Assembly (NCBI GenBank): GCA_020060105.1
Contig: JAGVAV010000006.1
Coordinates: forward strand, 1 to 38,505
Direction: 5' to 3'
DNA from: Candidatus Woesebacteria bacterium
GTDB taxonomy: Bacteria; Patescibacteriota; Microgenomatia; Woykebacterales; 2-01-FULL-43-14
Length of the DNA: 38,505 nt
Made by a program: the position numbers and the translations under genes. The notes under the pieces were generated by a model. It made no database searches. It saw only the letters and a program-made list of their open reading frames with translations, and had not been told where the DNA came from. Of the stretch, positions 28,617-36,240 are shown piece after piece; position 1 is the stretch's first letter, and each line of letters starts with the position of its first letter.

Positions 28617-29039
28617 ATGATTTTCATTTCTCAGTCAGAAGAGGAAACCAAAGAATATGCTCGGGAGTTTGCCCACAGGCTCAAGGGCGGAGAAGTCCTA
28701 GCCCTGATCGGTAACTTAGGCAGCGGTAAAACCACCTTCACTCAAGGTCTGGCGGAGGGGTTAGGCATCAAGCAGAGAATCCTTTCCCCCACCTTTGTTT
28801 TGATGCGCTCTTACCCCTTTCAGAAAGGCAAAAAACGCCTGACTCTCTACCACATCGATCTTTACCGCCTCGAAAAGCCTGAGGAAGCTAAGGCCTTGGG
28901 CCTAGAGGAGATTTGGTCTGAGCCAAAAAACATCGTCTTAATCGAATGGGCGGAAAAAATAAAAGAATTACTTCCTAAAAAAACCATTCGAATCGAGTTT
29001 GAGTATCTGGACGAAAACGTCCGCAAAATCATCGATTAA
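28617..29039 (+). CDS. tsaE: tRNA threonylcarbamoyladenosine biosynthesis ATPase TsaE
   Basis: 140-aa P-loop ATPase required with TsaB and TsaD to place t6A at position 37 of ANN-decoding tRNAs. Walker A is GNLGSGKTTF (~32-41); switch and nucleotide elements include SPTFVLMRSY and YHIDLYRL; the Walker-B-like VLIEWAEK is near residue 110. Length is typical. The ATG follows a leaderless-type promoter. A short TsaB-like gene is also in this window (34017-34295); TsaD and TsaC are not. Confidence 0.93.
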   Translation: MIFISQSEEETKEYAREFAHRLKGGEVLALIGNLGSGKTTFTQGLAEGLGIKQRILSPTFVLMRSYPFQKGKKRLTLYHIDLYRLEKPEEAKALGLEEIWSEPKNIVLIEWAEKIKELLPKKTIRIEFEYLDENVRKIID

Positions 29040-29078
29040 TATATTTTTAATCCAGGGTTAGAATATCTAGAGAGTTCA

Positions 29079-29102
29079 TGATATACTTGTTCCTAGAACA
29101 AG
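29079..29102 (+). promoter_or_regulatory. Extended -10 promoter with inverted repeat at the RNA start
   Basis: TGATATACT (29079-29087) is followed immediately by CTTGTTC-CTA-GAACAAG (29086-29102), an exact 7-bp inverted repeat at the expected transcription start. This is an operator-like position; a 5' stem-loop is the alternative. The leader to ATG 29180 is ~85 nt and has two purine-rich SD-like sites. Confidence 0.55.
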
Positions 29103-29179
29103 GAGGGAAGGTTTTGACTGACTGAAATAGGAGATGATCAAAAATTGCAAAAGTTTTTATTTTTAAAGGAGGAACTTTT

Positions 29180-29503
29180 ATGGTCAAAGTTGACAAACAG
29201 ACCTTAAAACAAATTTTAGAAAGTGAATTAAACTACCAAGATTACGAGGCAGATCTTTTTCTAAGGGACTTTCCGGAAACTATCCATGACCCGCTAGAGA
29301 AAGCCTACAATCAGTGGTTAACCGACCGAACAGTAAGTGAAGAGCCAGTTGAGGGACTTCTAATAACAAACGTTATGAAAAATCGCCAAACCCATTTTTT
29401 AATGGCTCTAAGAGAGATAAACAGGTTATTTGATGAAGGCGTAACTGATGATCAACGAGCCTTAATAAAATCAACTCTCCAAAAGGCGATCGTTACAGCT
29501 TAA
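29180..29503 (+). CDS. Hypothetical protein, 107 aa
   Basis: Not recognised. Acidic, helix-rich cytoplasmic protein without Cys; no signal peptide. ATG 29180 has AAAGGAGG at good distance, one of the strongest SD sites in the window. It has its own promoter region with an operator-like inverted repeat and an ~85-nt leader, followed by 200 non-coding bases. The monocistronic cassette layout matches other unknown genes here. Confidence 0.65.
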   Translation: MVKVDKQTLKQILESELNYQDYEADLFLRDFPETIHDPLEKAYNQWLTDRTVSEEPVEGLLITNVMKNRQTHFLMALREINRLFDEGVTDDQRALIKSTLQKAIVTA

Positions 29504-29562
29504 GACAACTTCTAACACCGGGGGTTGGAAAATAACCATTGAAAAATCAAAAACAATAAACA

Positions 29563-29600
29563 GGGGTAGTCAACACTCACTAGTGTCCACTGTTGATCCC
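29563..29600 (+). terminator. Hairpin after the 107-aa gene
   Basis: TCAACA (29570-29575) pairs with TGTTGA (29591-29596), reinforced by GGG/CCC flanks, and CACTAGTG forms an inner palindrome. Only a weak T-rich stretch follows, so termination is uncertain. The rest of 29504-29660 shows nothing else. Confidence 0.4.
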
Positions 29601-29660
29601 TCACTTTAATTGAACTGTCAATCTTTTTTACCCTCCCCAAAACCCAAACCAACTATAGGC

Positions 29661-29689
29661 TTGCTTTTCTGTGAAGAAGGGAGTATAAT
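29661..29689 (+). promoter_or_regulatory. Promoter of the small membrane protein/acyltransferase-like pair
   Basis: TTGCTT (29661-29666), 17 bases, TATAAT (29684-29689). Confidence 0.75.
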
Positions 29690-29723
29690 GTAGACACAAT
29701 CTATTAACGTAATGGAGGGGAGA

Positions 29724-29909
29724 GTGAGCACATTTGAAATTCAATTGACAGCCTCCGATTTCTGGGCGATCAATGGATGGGTCGCCACGGCCCTCGAGGT
29801 CTATCAGAGACTACCGGATGTCTCTCTGGTGATGGGCGCCCTGGTGCTGATTGTAGGCGCGTTTTTCCTCGGTAACAAGAGGAAAAACACCAATCAAACG
29901 GCTTTGTAA
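29724..29909 (+). CDS. Small single-pass membrane protein, 61 aa
   Basis: Not recognised. GTG 29724 is chosen because GGAGG lies five bases upstream; ATG 29712 would put the SD inside the gene. The N-terminal ~35 residues are amphipathic and Trp-containing (SDFWAINGWVATALEVY). One transmembrane helix follows (SLVMGALVLIVGAFFLG), then a basic tail (NKRKN). It lies 12 bases before the GNAT-like gene in the same operon and could be its membrane partner. Confidence 0.6.
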   Translation: MSTFEIQLTASDFWAINGWVATALEVYQRLPDVSLVMGALVLIVGAFFLGNKRKNTNQTAL

Positions 29910-29921
29910 CAAGGAGGAGAA

Positions 29922-30590
29922 ATGAGCGTTCTGGTCCGGGTACCAAAAGACATCAAGGAAGTAACGGATGCCCTCCAGATCGTCGAGAACCTTTACCAGG
30001 AGAGGGGTTATGTTAAAAGGTTCCTCGAAAGCAACAACCCCTTTCTGTTCTTCACGGTTTACGTCGAAGACGTTCTCTGTGGGGGCGGGGCACTCATCTA
30101 CCCTACCGCTGGCACCAAAAGATTCCCCACCGAGGAATACTTCCAGTTCGATCTATCCAAGGCCACGGGCCTAAGGATCGATCGTCGTCATGTCGTGGAA
30201 CTAGGAAGACTAGGCCTTACTGATCCCACGCCAGACAAAATTGCCCTTAAGGCCTGGTTTGTTGCCTGTTGGCGATATGCCTGCCAACACGGTATTAAGT
30301 GGGCATGCTTTTCCCTAAAGCCGTGGTTATTCCGATATTTATCGGAAAGACTGAAAATCCCGATCCACCAAATTCCAAACGTAGTTCCCCAGCCAAGGTT
30401 CATCCCAGAGGAGTATAGCGGATATTTCCTAAATAGCAATCCTGCTCCGTACGCCGCGTACCTCGTCACAAAAGAAATCCAGAAACGCATGCAGGAGCTA
30501 GAAAGGGAAATATCCGGAGGTGCGATTATCGAAATAAACGGCCAGACTCCAAGGACAATTGAGCTCAAGAAGCAAGTAATTGTCCCCTAG
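29922..30590 (+). CDS. GNAT-fold protein resembling acyl-homoserine-lactone/N-acyl-amino-acid synthases
   Basis: 222-aa protein. The central stretch RRHVVELGRLGLTD, then ALKAWFVACWRYACQHGIKWACFSLKPWLFRYL, follows the LuxI/FeeM-like pattern: a conserved E-x-x-R-x-x-V/L strand, a helix, then a strand with an aromatic substrate wall. An N-terminal FTVYVEDVLCGGGALI hairpin fits the first GNAT strands. Function is inferred: it may transfer an acyl group, but the match is to fold rather than specific subfamily. AAGGAGG precedes ATG 29922. It is cotranscribed with the 61-aa membrane protein, ends in a strong terminator and lies directly upstream of a histidine kinase gene. Confidence 0.5.
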   Translation: MSVLVRVPKDIKEVTDALQIVENLYQERGYVKRFLESNNPFLFFTVYVEDVLCGGGALIYPTAGTKRFPTEEYFQFDLSKATGLRIDRRHVVELGRLGLTDPTPDKIALKAWFVACWRYACQHGIKWACFSLKPWLFRYLSERLKIPIHQIPNVVPQPRFIPEEYSGYFLNSNPAPYAAYLVTKEIQKRMQELEREISGGAIIEINGQTPRTIELKKQVIVP

Positions 30591-30608
30591 GAGAGAACAA
30601 CCGCCGTA

Positions 30609-30640
30609 AAAAAGCCAGGAACTAAAAAGCCTGGCTTTTT
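30609..30640 (+). terminator. Rho-independent terminator after the GNAT-like gene
   Basis: Perfect 11-bp stem AAAAAGCCAGG/CCTGGCTTTTT (30609-30619 with 30630-30640), ending in a T-run. Confidence 0.88.
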
Positions 30641-30655
30641 AATTTCCTTAGAAAA

Positions 30656-30664
30656 TGATATACT
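30656..30664 (+). promoter_or_regulatory. Extended -10 promoter of the histidine kinase gene
   Basis: TGATATACT, placed 17 bases before ATG 30682. It overlaps the in-frame ATG at 30655, which is therefore unlikely to be the start. Confidence 0.55.
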
Positions 30665-30681
30665 TTAACAAGAGGCTTGCT

Positions 30682-32886
30682 ATGACTTTTGCAACTGTCC
30701 TGTTAGTTCTATCAATTATTTTTAACTCGGCATTGGCCTTCCTTGTTTATTCTCAAAACAAAAAGAGTAGTGTAAATAAATCCTTCAGTATTTTGACTCT
30801 TGGTCTTGTTGGTTGGTCAATTTCCATCTTCCTCACGGTACAAACATCTGATACTTTTTTTGGAAAACTCGCCTTTGCTTTTGGCTCAATTATTCCAGCT
30901 TCTTATCTACACTTCGCACTATTGTTCCCCCAAACCAAAGCCAAACCTAAAGTTCTTTTAATTTATTTACCAGCAATGATATTTGCCTTAATGTCCTTCA
31001 TCGATAATCTAATGTTTGAAGGAATAGAAATTGTCCATGGAGGCATTCAAACTGAAAGAGGATTTATTTATCCAATCTTCACTATATATGTTATTACTTA
31101 TATTGTCCTGCTAAGTACAATTCTTATAAGAAATTTTATTCGCTCTAAAGGGTTACCCAAAACCCAACTTGGATATCTCCTATTAGGTTTGCTGTTAACA
31201 ACACTGTCAGTGATATCTACTAACCTGCTCTTGCCTATATTTGGTTTCTATCAATTTAATGGTATCGGACCGGCCTCTGCCCTATTTTTCTCTGCCTTTA
31301 CCACCTACGCCATTGTTAAACACCGGCTCATGGACATCCGATTGGTCGTCGCTAGAACAATCGCTTACTCCTTACTCCTTCTCATCATTACCGGTTCTTA
31401 TGCCTTATCAATGCTGGCCTTTAGCTCTTACTTTTTTCAAGGCTCTCTTCAAGGAAACCAACTCTTTTTCTCCACAATCTTGACAATCATTGTCGCTTTC
31501 ACCTTCCAGCCTCTCCGGCGAACTTTGGAACATGCTACTGACAAAATCTTCTTTAAGGGCATGTATGATTCCCACCAGCTTTTGGCCAAGATGAGTCACA
31601 TTATGGCCACCACCTTACTGGTAGACGTTCTCACGAAAGAGGTTCTTCACGAGCTAACCAAGCAGATGAGAATCAGCCGAGGAGCTTTTATTCTCGTGAA
31701 TAAAGGGGAAGTGATTTTGGTTGAAACGGAAGGGTATGATAAACCGCCGGGCTTTACCCAGCGGCAGATCTTTGCCTTGGAAGCGGCAGGCAAAACCTTA
31801 GTTTTTGAAGAAATGGGGGACGGAACGCTTAAAGACACCTTAAGAAAAATGGACATTACTATCTCCATTCCTCTTAAAACCAGTGAAAAAGAAATTGGTT
31901 TACTACTCTTAGGCGAAAAACTTTCTGGAGAAATCTATTCCGACCAAGATATCAAAGTCCTCGAGATTTTAGCCCCCGAGGTTTCGGTAGCCATCCAAAA
32001 TACCCTTTCTTACGAAGAAATCCGAAAATTTAACGTGACTTTAAAGATTGAAGTAGAAAGAGCGACAAGGAAACTGCGCGACGCCAACGAAAGACTTAAA
32101 GAAATGGACAGACTCAAAGATGAATTTGTCTCCATCGCCTCTCACGAACTGCGCACCCCGATGACAGCGATCAAAAGTTATCTCTGGTTAATCCTTCACA
32201 AATCAGTGAAACTTGACGAAAAAATCCAAAGGTACCTTGATCGGGCTTACACCAGCTCCGATCGAATGATCGCCCTCATTAATGATCTGTTAAATGTTTC
32301 CCGAATCGAAAGCGGCCGGATCCAGCTGGAACCCAAACCAACTAAATTAAACGACATCGTCGAAGAAACTCTCGCCGAGATCATGCCTAAAGCCAGCGAA
32401 AAGTCACTCCAATTAACTTTTGTTAAGCCAAAGGGAGATCCTTTCGTCATGGTTGATCCCCAACGTTTCCCAGAAATCATCACTAATTTCGTGGGTAATT
32501 CGATCAAATTCACTCCCCCCAACGGCAAGATCACCGTTGCCGCCAGAGTGATAAAAGATAAAGTTCAAGTCGACGTGACCGATACGGGAGTAGGCATCTC
32601 TAAGGAAGATCAATCGAAGCTCTTTCAAAAATTCGGCCGCCTGGATAATTCATATAAAGCCATCGCCACCAACGGAGGTAGCGGTTTAGGGCTTTACATC
32701 ACGAAGAATTTGATTGAACTGCAAGGCGGTAAAGTCTGGGTGGATTCCGAAGTCGATAAAGGAGCCACTTTCAGCTTTACTGTTCCTCTAGCAAAAGAAT
32801 CGGAAATCAAAAAGGCGCATCGAGAAGAAGATAAACCGCTTGAGGGAGTCTACGTTAACGAAAAGGCCATCACAACTAAAAAATAA
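30682..32886 (+). CDS. Membrane sensor histidine kinase with 7TM-type N-terminus, GAF-like and HisKA/HATPase domains
   Basis: 734-aa kinase. Several hydrophobic helices fill residues ~1-270 (the 7TM sensor type of histidine kinases). A GAF-like domain follows (~295-425, ending LEILAPEVSVAIQNTL), then a coiled coil, then HisKA with the phospho-acceptor His488 in ASHELRTPMTAI. The HATPase shows an N-box (NFVGNSIKFTP), G1 (DTGVGISKED), an F-box (FQKFGR) and G2 (GGSGLGLYI). ATG 30682 with AGAGG upstream is preferred to ATG 30655, which lies on the -10 box. No complete response regulator is adjacent. The ligand is unknown; the neighbouring acyltransferase-like gene is suggestive only. Confidence 0.88.
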   Translation: MTFATVLLVLSIIFNSALAFLVYSQNKKSSVNKSFSILTLGLVGWSISIFLTVQTSDTFFGKLAFAFGSIIPASYLHFALLFPQTKAKPKVLLIYLPAMIFALMSFIDNLMFEGIEIVHGGIQTERGFIYPIFTIYVITYIVLLSTILIRNFIRSKGLPKTQLGYLLLGLLLTTLSVISTNLLLPIFGFYQFNGIGPASALFFSAFTTYAIVKHRLMDIRLVVARTIAYSLLLLIITGSYALSMLAFSSYFFQGSLQGNQLFFSTILTIIVAFTFQPLRRTLEHATDKIFFKGMYDSHQLLAKMSHIMATTLLVDVLTKEVLHELTKQMRISRGAFILVNKGEVILVETEGYDKPPGFTQRQIFALEAAGKTLVFEEMGDGTLKDTLRKMDITISIPLKTSEKEIGLLLLGEKLSGEIYSDQDIKVLEILAPEVSVAIQNTLSYEEIRKFNVTLKIEVERATRKLRDANERLKEMDRLKDEFVSIASHELRTPMTAIKSYLWLILHKSVKLDEKIQRYLDRAYTSSDRMIALINDLLNVSRIESGRIQLEPKPTKLNDIVEETLAEIMPKASEKSLQLTFVKPKGDPFVMVDPQRFPEIITNFVGNSIKFTPPNGKITVAARVIKDKVQVDVTDTGVGISKEDQSKLFQKFGRLDNSYKAIATNGGSGLGLYITKNLIELQGGKVWVDSEVDKGATFSFTVPLAKESEIKKAHREEDKPLEGVYVNEKAITTKK

Positions 32887-32894
32887 ACATACCT

Positions 32895-33935
32895 TTAGTG
32901 AGAAAGGGCCGGCTGTCTTTCGCCGTACTGCTTCAAGTAATAATCCTGATACTGGCCAGATTTGACCCTCTTCCACCAATCCTGATTTTCCCGATACCAA
33001 GAAACGGTTTTTTGCAAATAAGTTTGAAAATCATAAAGGGGCTTCCAGCCTAGTTCCTGATTAATTTTACCCCAGTCAATTACGTATTTAAAATCATGCC
33101 CGGGGCGATCCTTAACAAATTCAACGGATGGCTCAAAGTCCTTACCGAGAATCTGGCAAATCATTTTTACCACTTCCAAATTCGTCACCTGCGTGCTCAT
33201 TCCACCCACGCAATAACTTTCTCCCACCTTTCCCTTTCTCAAAACCAGGTCAACCGCCTTAACGTGATCCTCCACATACAGCCAATCCCGAGACTGGCGC
33301 CCCGAACCATAGATGGGAACCTTCTTTCCTTCCAAAAGATTGGTAATAGCTAAAGGAATCAGCTTTTCAGGGAAATGATACGGGCCGTAATTATTGGAAC
33401 AGTTGGTAATGGTAACTGGCAAACCTAAGGAGATATGATACGCCCGAACCAAATGATCAGAAGCAGCTTTACTGGCCGAGTAAGGGCTGCGGGGAGCGTA
33501 GGGAGAGTCTTCCTTAAACTTTCGGTTTTCTCCCTCTTCAATCGCCCCAAACACCTCGTCGGTGGAGATGTGGTGAAACCTTCTTACCTGATTTTTCAGA
33601 GCGGCGTCTAGTAAAATTTGAGTCCCCAAGACATTCGTTTTGACAAAGACGCTTGATTCTAAAATCGATCGATCAACATGGCTTTCGGCGGCAAAGTGAA
33701 CAACCACCTCGAACTTTTCTTTCTGAAAAAGATCATTCACCAGGGCTGAGTCAACAATGTCTCCTTTAACAAAACGGTAATTTTCGTTTCCCTCCAAACC
33801 CTTTAGACTTTCTAAGTTGCCCGCGTAGGTTAACTTATCCAAATTAAAAACTACATCTTCGGGATAATTGCTCAACCAGTAGCGAATAAAGTTGGCTCCG
33901 ATAAAACCGGCCCCGCCGGTCACCAGCAGTTTCAT
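32895..33935 (-). CDS. rfbB: dTDP-glucose 4,6-dehydratase
   Basis: NAD-dependent extended SDR that converts dTDP-glucose to dTDP-4-keto-6-deoxyglucose, the gateway to rhamnose and other deoxysugars of surface polysaccharide. The N-terminal nucleotide loop is GGAGFIG, with HFAAESHVDRSI, STDEVFGAI (catalytic Thr-Asp-Glu) and YSASK (Tyr and Lys). The C-terminal sugar-nucleotide region includes PGHDFKYVID. 346 aa, normal. AAAGGAG precedes ATG 33935. The other dTDP-rhamnose genes are not adjacent. Its stop is 8 bases from that of the convergent kinase gene. Confidence 0.95.
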   Translation of the reverse strand: MKLLVTGGAGFIGANFIRYWLSNYPEDVVFNLDKLTYAGNLESLKGLEGNENYRFVKGDIVDSALVNDLFQKEKFEVVVHFAAESHVDRSILESSVFVKTNVLGTQILLDAALKNQVRRFHHISTDEVFGAIEEGENRKFKEDSPYAPRSPYSASKAASDHLVRAYHISLGLPVTITNCSNNYGPYHFPEKLIPLAITNLLEGKKVPIYGSGRQSRDWLYVEDHVKAVDLVLRKGKVGESYCVGGMSTQVTNLEVVKMICQILGKDFEPSVEFVKDRPGHDFKYVIDWGKINQELGWKPLYDFQTYLQKTVSWYRENQDWWKRVKSGQYQDYYLKQYGERQPALSH

Positions 33936-34016
33936 TTTGACTCCTTTGAAAATTAAATAAAAATTGCTATGATATTTTTATATTATATTCTATCTAAAGA
34001 CCAAAGGCAATTAAGC

Positions 34017-34295
34017 ATGGTTAAACTTTTTTTAGATACTCATGTCAGCAAAAAAGCAAAGGTTATTATTTATCAAAACAGCAAAATTTTAGCTCAGGTT
34101 CAGGAAAAAGAGCCTTTGAAAGCCGTTACTAAAGCTTTACAAAAGGCTGATCTTAAACTCGAAAATCTTGATAAAATCGAAGCTCATCCCGGCCCAGGCT
34201 CTTTTACTGGGCTGCGAGTAGGAGCGGCGGTAGTCAACGTTTTAAATTTTGCTTTAGGAAGAAAAGAATCCGTTCAACCAAGATATGAAAATTAA
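34017..34295 (+). CDS. tsaB: Short TsaB-like protein (t6A synthesis), 92 aa
   Basis: The ASKHA-fold signature of TsaB is clear: MVKLFLDTH at the N-terminus and EAHPGPGSFTGLRVGAAVVN at ~60-79. Most TsaB proteins are ~220 residues; this one stops after the first subdomain. Either a minimal form specialised in binding TsaD or a truncated gene is possible. The reading continues cleanly into an 11-base overlap with the next gene, and no downstream frame resumes TsaB, so a reduced form is favoured. ATG 34017 is chosen over 33969 because it begins the conserved strand. Divergent from rfbB. Confidence 0.65.
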   Translation: MVKLFLDTHVSKKAKVIIYQNSKILAQVQEKEPLKAVTKALQKADLKLENLDKIEAHPGPGSFTGLRVGAAVVNVLNFALGRKESVQPRYEN

Positions 34296-34734
34296 TCGGA
34301 GTTCTATGCAAGATTTTGCCCTTAGAAAGAAAAGAGGTAGAGGCCAGAAAGTTTTGATGGCCACCATCTTGGGGGTTATCGCGATTATCGTTGTTTGGCG
34401 TTTCGCTCTTTCAGAGAGGTTTGAGGGTAAAACCGAGAAAAGTCAAACTAAAGATGAGCAAAGCACTCAAAGCGCTCTTCCCAATCAGCTTACCCCTCAG
34501 GACATCTCCACCATTTCCGGGGTGATCAGCACGCAAGGTCCACTATGGCTGGAAAGAGACCACGGAGTCAAAACGGCCGGCCTCAAAATAATTTCCTCGC
34601 CCACTCTAGACGGTCAAATCGCTTACGCCCCCATCCGAGTAGAAACGGAAGAAAAGGAAACTAAAAATTTTGTCGTTTTGATGATTAAAGAAGGAAATTT
34701 TTGGCGGATAATGACCGTTAAAGACATTAACTAA
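34285..34734 (+). CDS. Membrane-anchored hypothetical protein, 149 aa
   Basis: Not recognised. A basic N-terminus (RKKRGRGQK) precedes one transmembrane helix (~24-42, MATILGVIAIIVVWRFAL). A polar Ser/Thr/Gln linker follows, then an extracellular beta-rich domain of ~85 residues (GPLWLERD, GQIAYAPIRVET, FVVLMIKEGNFWRIMTVK), similar in outline to small NTF2-like or SH3-like folds but unassigned. It overlaps the TsaB-like gene by 11 bases, so the two are coupled. ATG 34306 is an alternative start. Confidence 0.65.
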   Translation: MKINRSSMQDFALRKKRGRGQKVLMATILGVIAIIVVWRFALSERFEGKTEKSQTKDEQSTQSALPNQLTPQDISTISGVISTQGPLWLERDHGVKTAGLKIISSPTLDGQIAYAPIRVETEEKETKNFVVLMIKEGNFWRIMTVKDIN

Positions 34735-34770
34735 AAAAAGCCCCGTAGAAATCAATTCATCTCTACGGGG
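34733..34770 (-). terminator. Terminator of the receiver-like gene, overlapping its stop codon
   Basis: CCCCGTAGA pairs with TCTACGGGG (34741-34749 with 34762-34770) and is followed on the minus strand by CTTTTTTTA. The stop codon of the minus-strand gene lies in the loop, so the coding end forms part of the hairpin. Confidence 0.8.
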
Positions 34771-35162
34771 ACCGCCGGCAAAGATCGCCAAATAAGTTCT
34801 TGCAATTCAGTAAGTCCGTAAACTCCTTGAAGAAATCCACAGCACTCGCCTTGAAGAAAGTCGCTCAGCTGATCGAAATCGTCTACTTGAAGCAGGATTG
34901 GCCCTTGGTAACCCAACTTTCTTATCTGATCAATTAGCCTTTCCGGATTTCCCTGAATATTTAAATCAATTAGGAAAAAAAGCACACTCCCTGTAAATCC
35001 AGACCTCCGGCGAAAATAATTCATCACTTCCTTAGCGCTTCGGAAAAGATGAACTTGATCTTTTTTTCTTGCTGGCTTATCTCTCATCTCAATCTCTAGA
35101 GCCAGCTGTAAAACCTCTCCCAATTCCGGATCACCCTCCACAATCACAATCTCCCGCTTCAT
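34752..35162 (-). CDS. Degenerate response-regulator receiver-like protein, 136 aa
   Basis: Layout of a stand-alone CheY-like domain: IVIVEGDPELGEVLQLAL (acidic pocket, one Asp) and FLIDLNIQGNPERLI (phospho-acceptor Asp near residue 68), then a GPILLQVDD strand. The Thr/Ser normally ending that strand is Gln and the invariant Lys-Pro of the next strand is missing (VYGLTELQEL). Phosphotransfer switching is therefore doubtful, and it may act as a pseudo-receiver. A strong SD (GGAGGGAGG) precedes ATG 35162. Family assignment rests on pattern only. Confidence 0.55.
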   Translation of the reverse strand: MKREIVIVEGDPELGEVLQLALEIEMRDKPARKKDQVHLFRSAKEVMNYFRRRSGFTGSVLFFLIDLNIQGNPERLIDQIRKLGYQGPILLQVDDFDQLSDFLQGECCGFLQGVYGLTELQELIWRSLPAVPVEMN

Positions 35163-35211
35163 TAACCTCCCTCCTTGACTTGGTTGCTAGGCTAAGAATA
35201 AAGTTACCATT

Positions 35212-36036
35212 TTAACGAAGGAAAGTCAAACTGATGATTAATAAACCTAAGACAACTCGGTACCAAACAAAAACCTTGTAACTATGGTTCTGAATAAAAG
35301 CCAAAAGATACTTAATCGCCAACCAGCCAGAAATAGCCGCCACCGCCGTTCCCAAAACAAAACCCCAAGCCTCACCAGGGGGCAAACCGGAACCTATAAT
35401 ATCTTTTAGTTTAAAGACACTTGCTCCGGCAACCACCGGAGTTGCGAGAATAAAGGAAAATCGGGCCGCCGTGACTTTATCCAAACCTTGCCAGAGACCA
35501 GCCGTGATCGTTGCTCCTGAGCGGGAAACACCGGGGATCAAAGCAGTAGCCTGAGCAAGCCCAATCAGCAAGGCGTCCCGCCAGCGAATTTGGGCCATCG
35601 TTTTATCTTGGCGGGCCCGTTTTTCCCCCCACCAAAGAAGCATTCCCACGCCAATTAGGGTAAAAGCGGTAATTAAGGGCGATCGAAGAACCGTTTCAAT
35701 GTAATCATCAAATAAAAGCCCTAAGAATCCGGCCGGAATCGAGCCAATGATTAACATCAGAAATAAACGGCTATCAGGATCTGCCCCTAAACTCCGGCTA
35801 CCACAAAACGCTTTTTTAAAAAAAGTTCTAGTGATTCGCCAAAGATCTTGCCAGAAATAACCCACCACCGCCAAAAAGGTGCCGAAATGCAGTGCCACGT
35901 CAAAGGTGAGCTTATGGTCATATTCTTCCCAACCTAAAATCCAAGGAACGACAATCAAATGACCAGACGAAGATATGGGCAAGAATTCCGTTAAACCTTG
36001 TAAGATTCCTAAAGAAACCGCTTGAAAAAGGTCCAT
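35212..36036 (-). CDS. uppP: Undecaprenyl-diphosphate phosphatase
   Basis: Integral membrane enzyme that recycles the lipid carrier of peptidoglycan and polysaccharide synthesis. The two BacA/UppP motifs are intact: GLTEFLPISSSGHLIV (~15-30) and PGVSRSGAT (~170). About eight transmembrane helices over 274 aa, the normal length. AAGGAG precedes ATG 36036. The upstream 200 bases hold repeats and presumably its promoter. Overproduction of this family gives bacitracin resistance. Confidence 0.95.
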   Translation of the reverse strand: MDLFQAVSLGILQGLTEFLPISSSGHLIVVPWILGWEEYDHKLTFDVALHFGTFLAVVGYFWQDLWRITRTFFKKAFCGSRSLGADPDSRLFLMLIIGSIPAGFLGLLFDDYIETVLRSPLITAFTLIGVGMLLWWGEKRARQDKTMAQIRWRDALLIGLAQATALIPGVSRSGATITAGLWQGLDKVTAARFSFILATPVVAGASVFKLKDIIGSGLPPGEAWGFVLGTAVAAISGWLAIKYLLAFIQNHSYKVFVWYRVVLGLLIISLTFLR

Positions 36037-36059
36037 AAACTCCTTATTGATTGAAATCT

Positions 36060-36240
36060 CAAACGTCTGAGACGAGAGATTACTTGATTAAAGATTAATG
36101 TCTTCCCCGTTAGCCCGAGGGGCATTTTAAACTTCGTTCGAAAGGACTATTTCTTCTCTCTTTAATCATTAATCGTTATTCATTAATCAGATTTTAAAGT
36201 TTTGATCTAGGTTTTGCCTTTTGCATTTTGCTCTTTGCGC
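36060..36240. repeat. AT-rich dispersed repeat region between uppP and the methyltransferase
   Basis: The minus strand of ~36165-36190 (TTAATGAATAACGATTAATG) closely matches 14330-14350 after ftsE. A second stretch (36210-36240, GCAAAATGCAAAAGG) resembles 15305-15325. A CCCCG/GAGGGG hairpin lies near 36106-36123. No gene is evident here. Confidence 0.45.
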
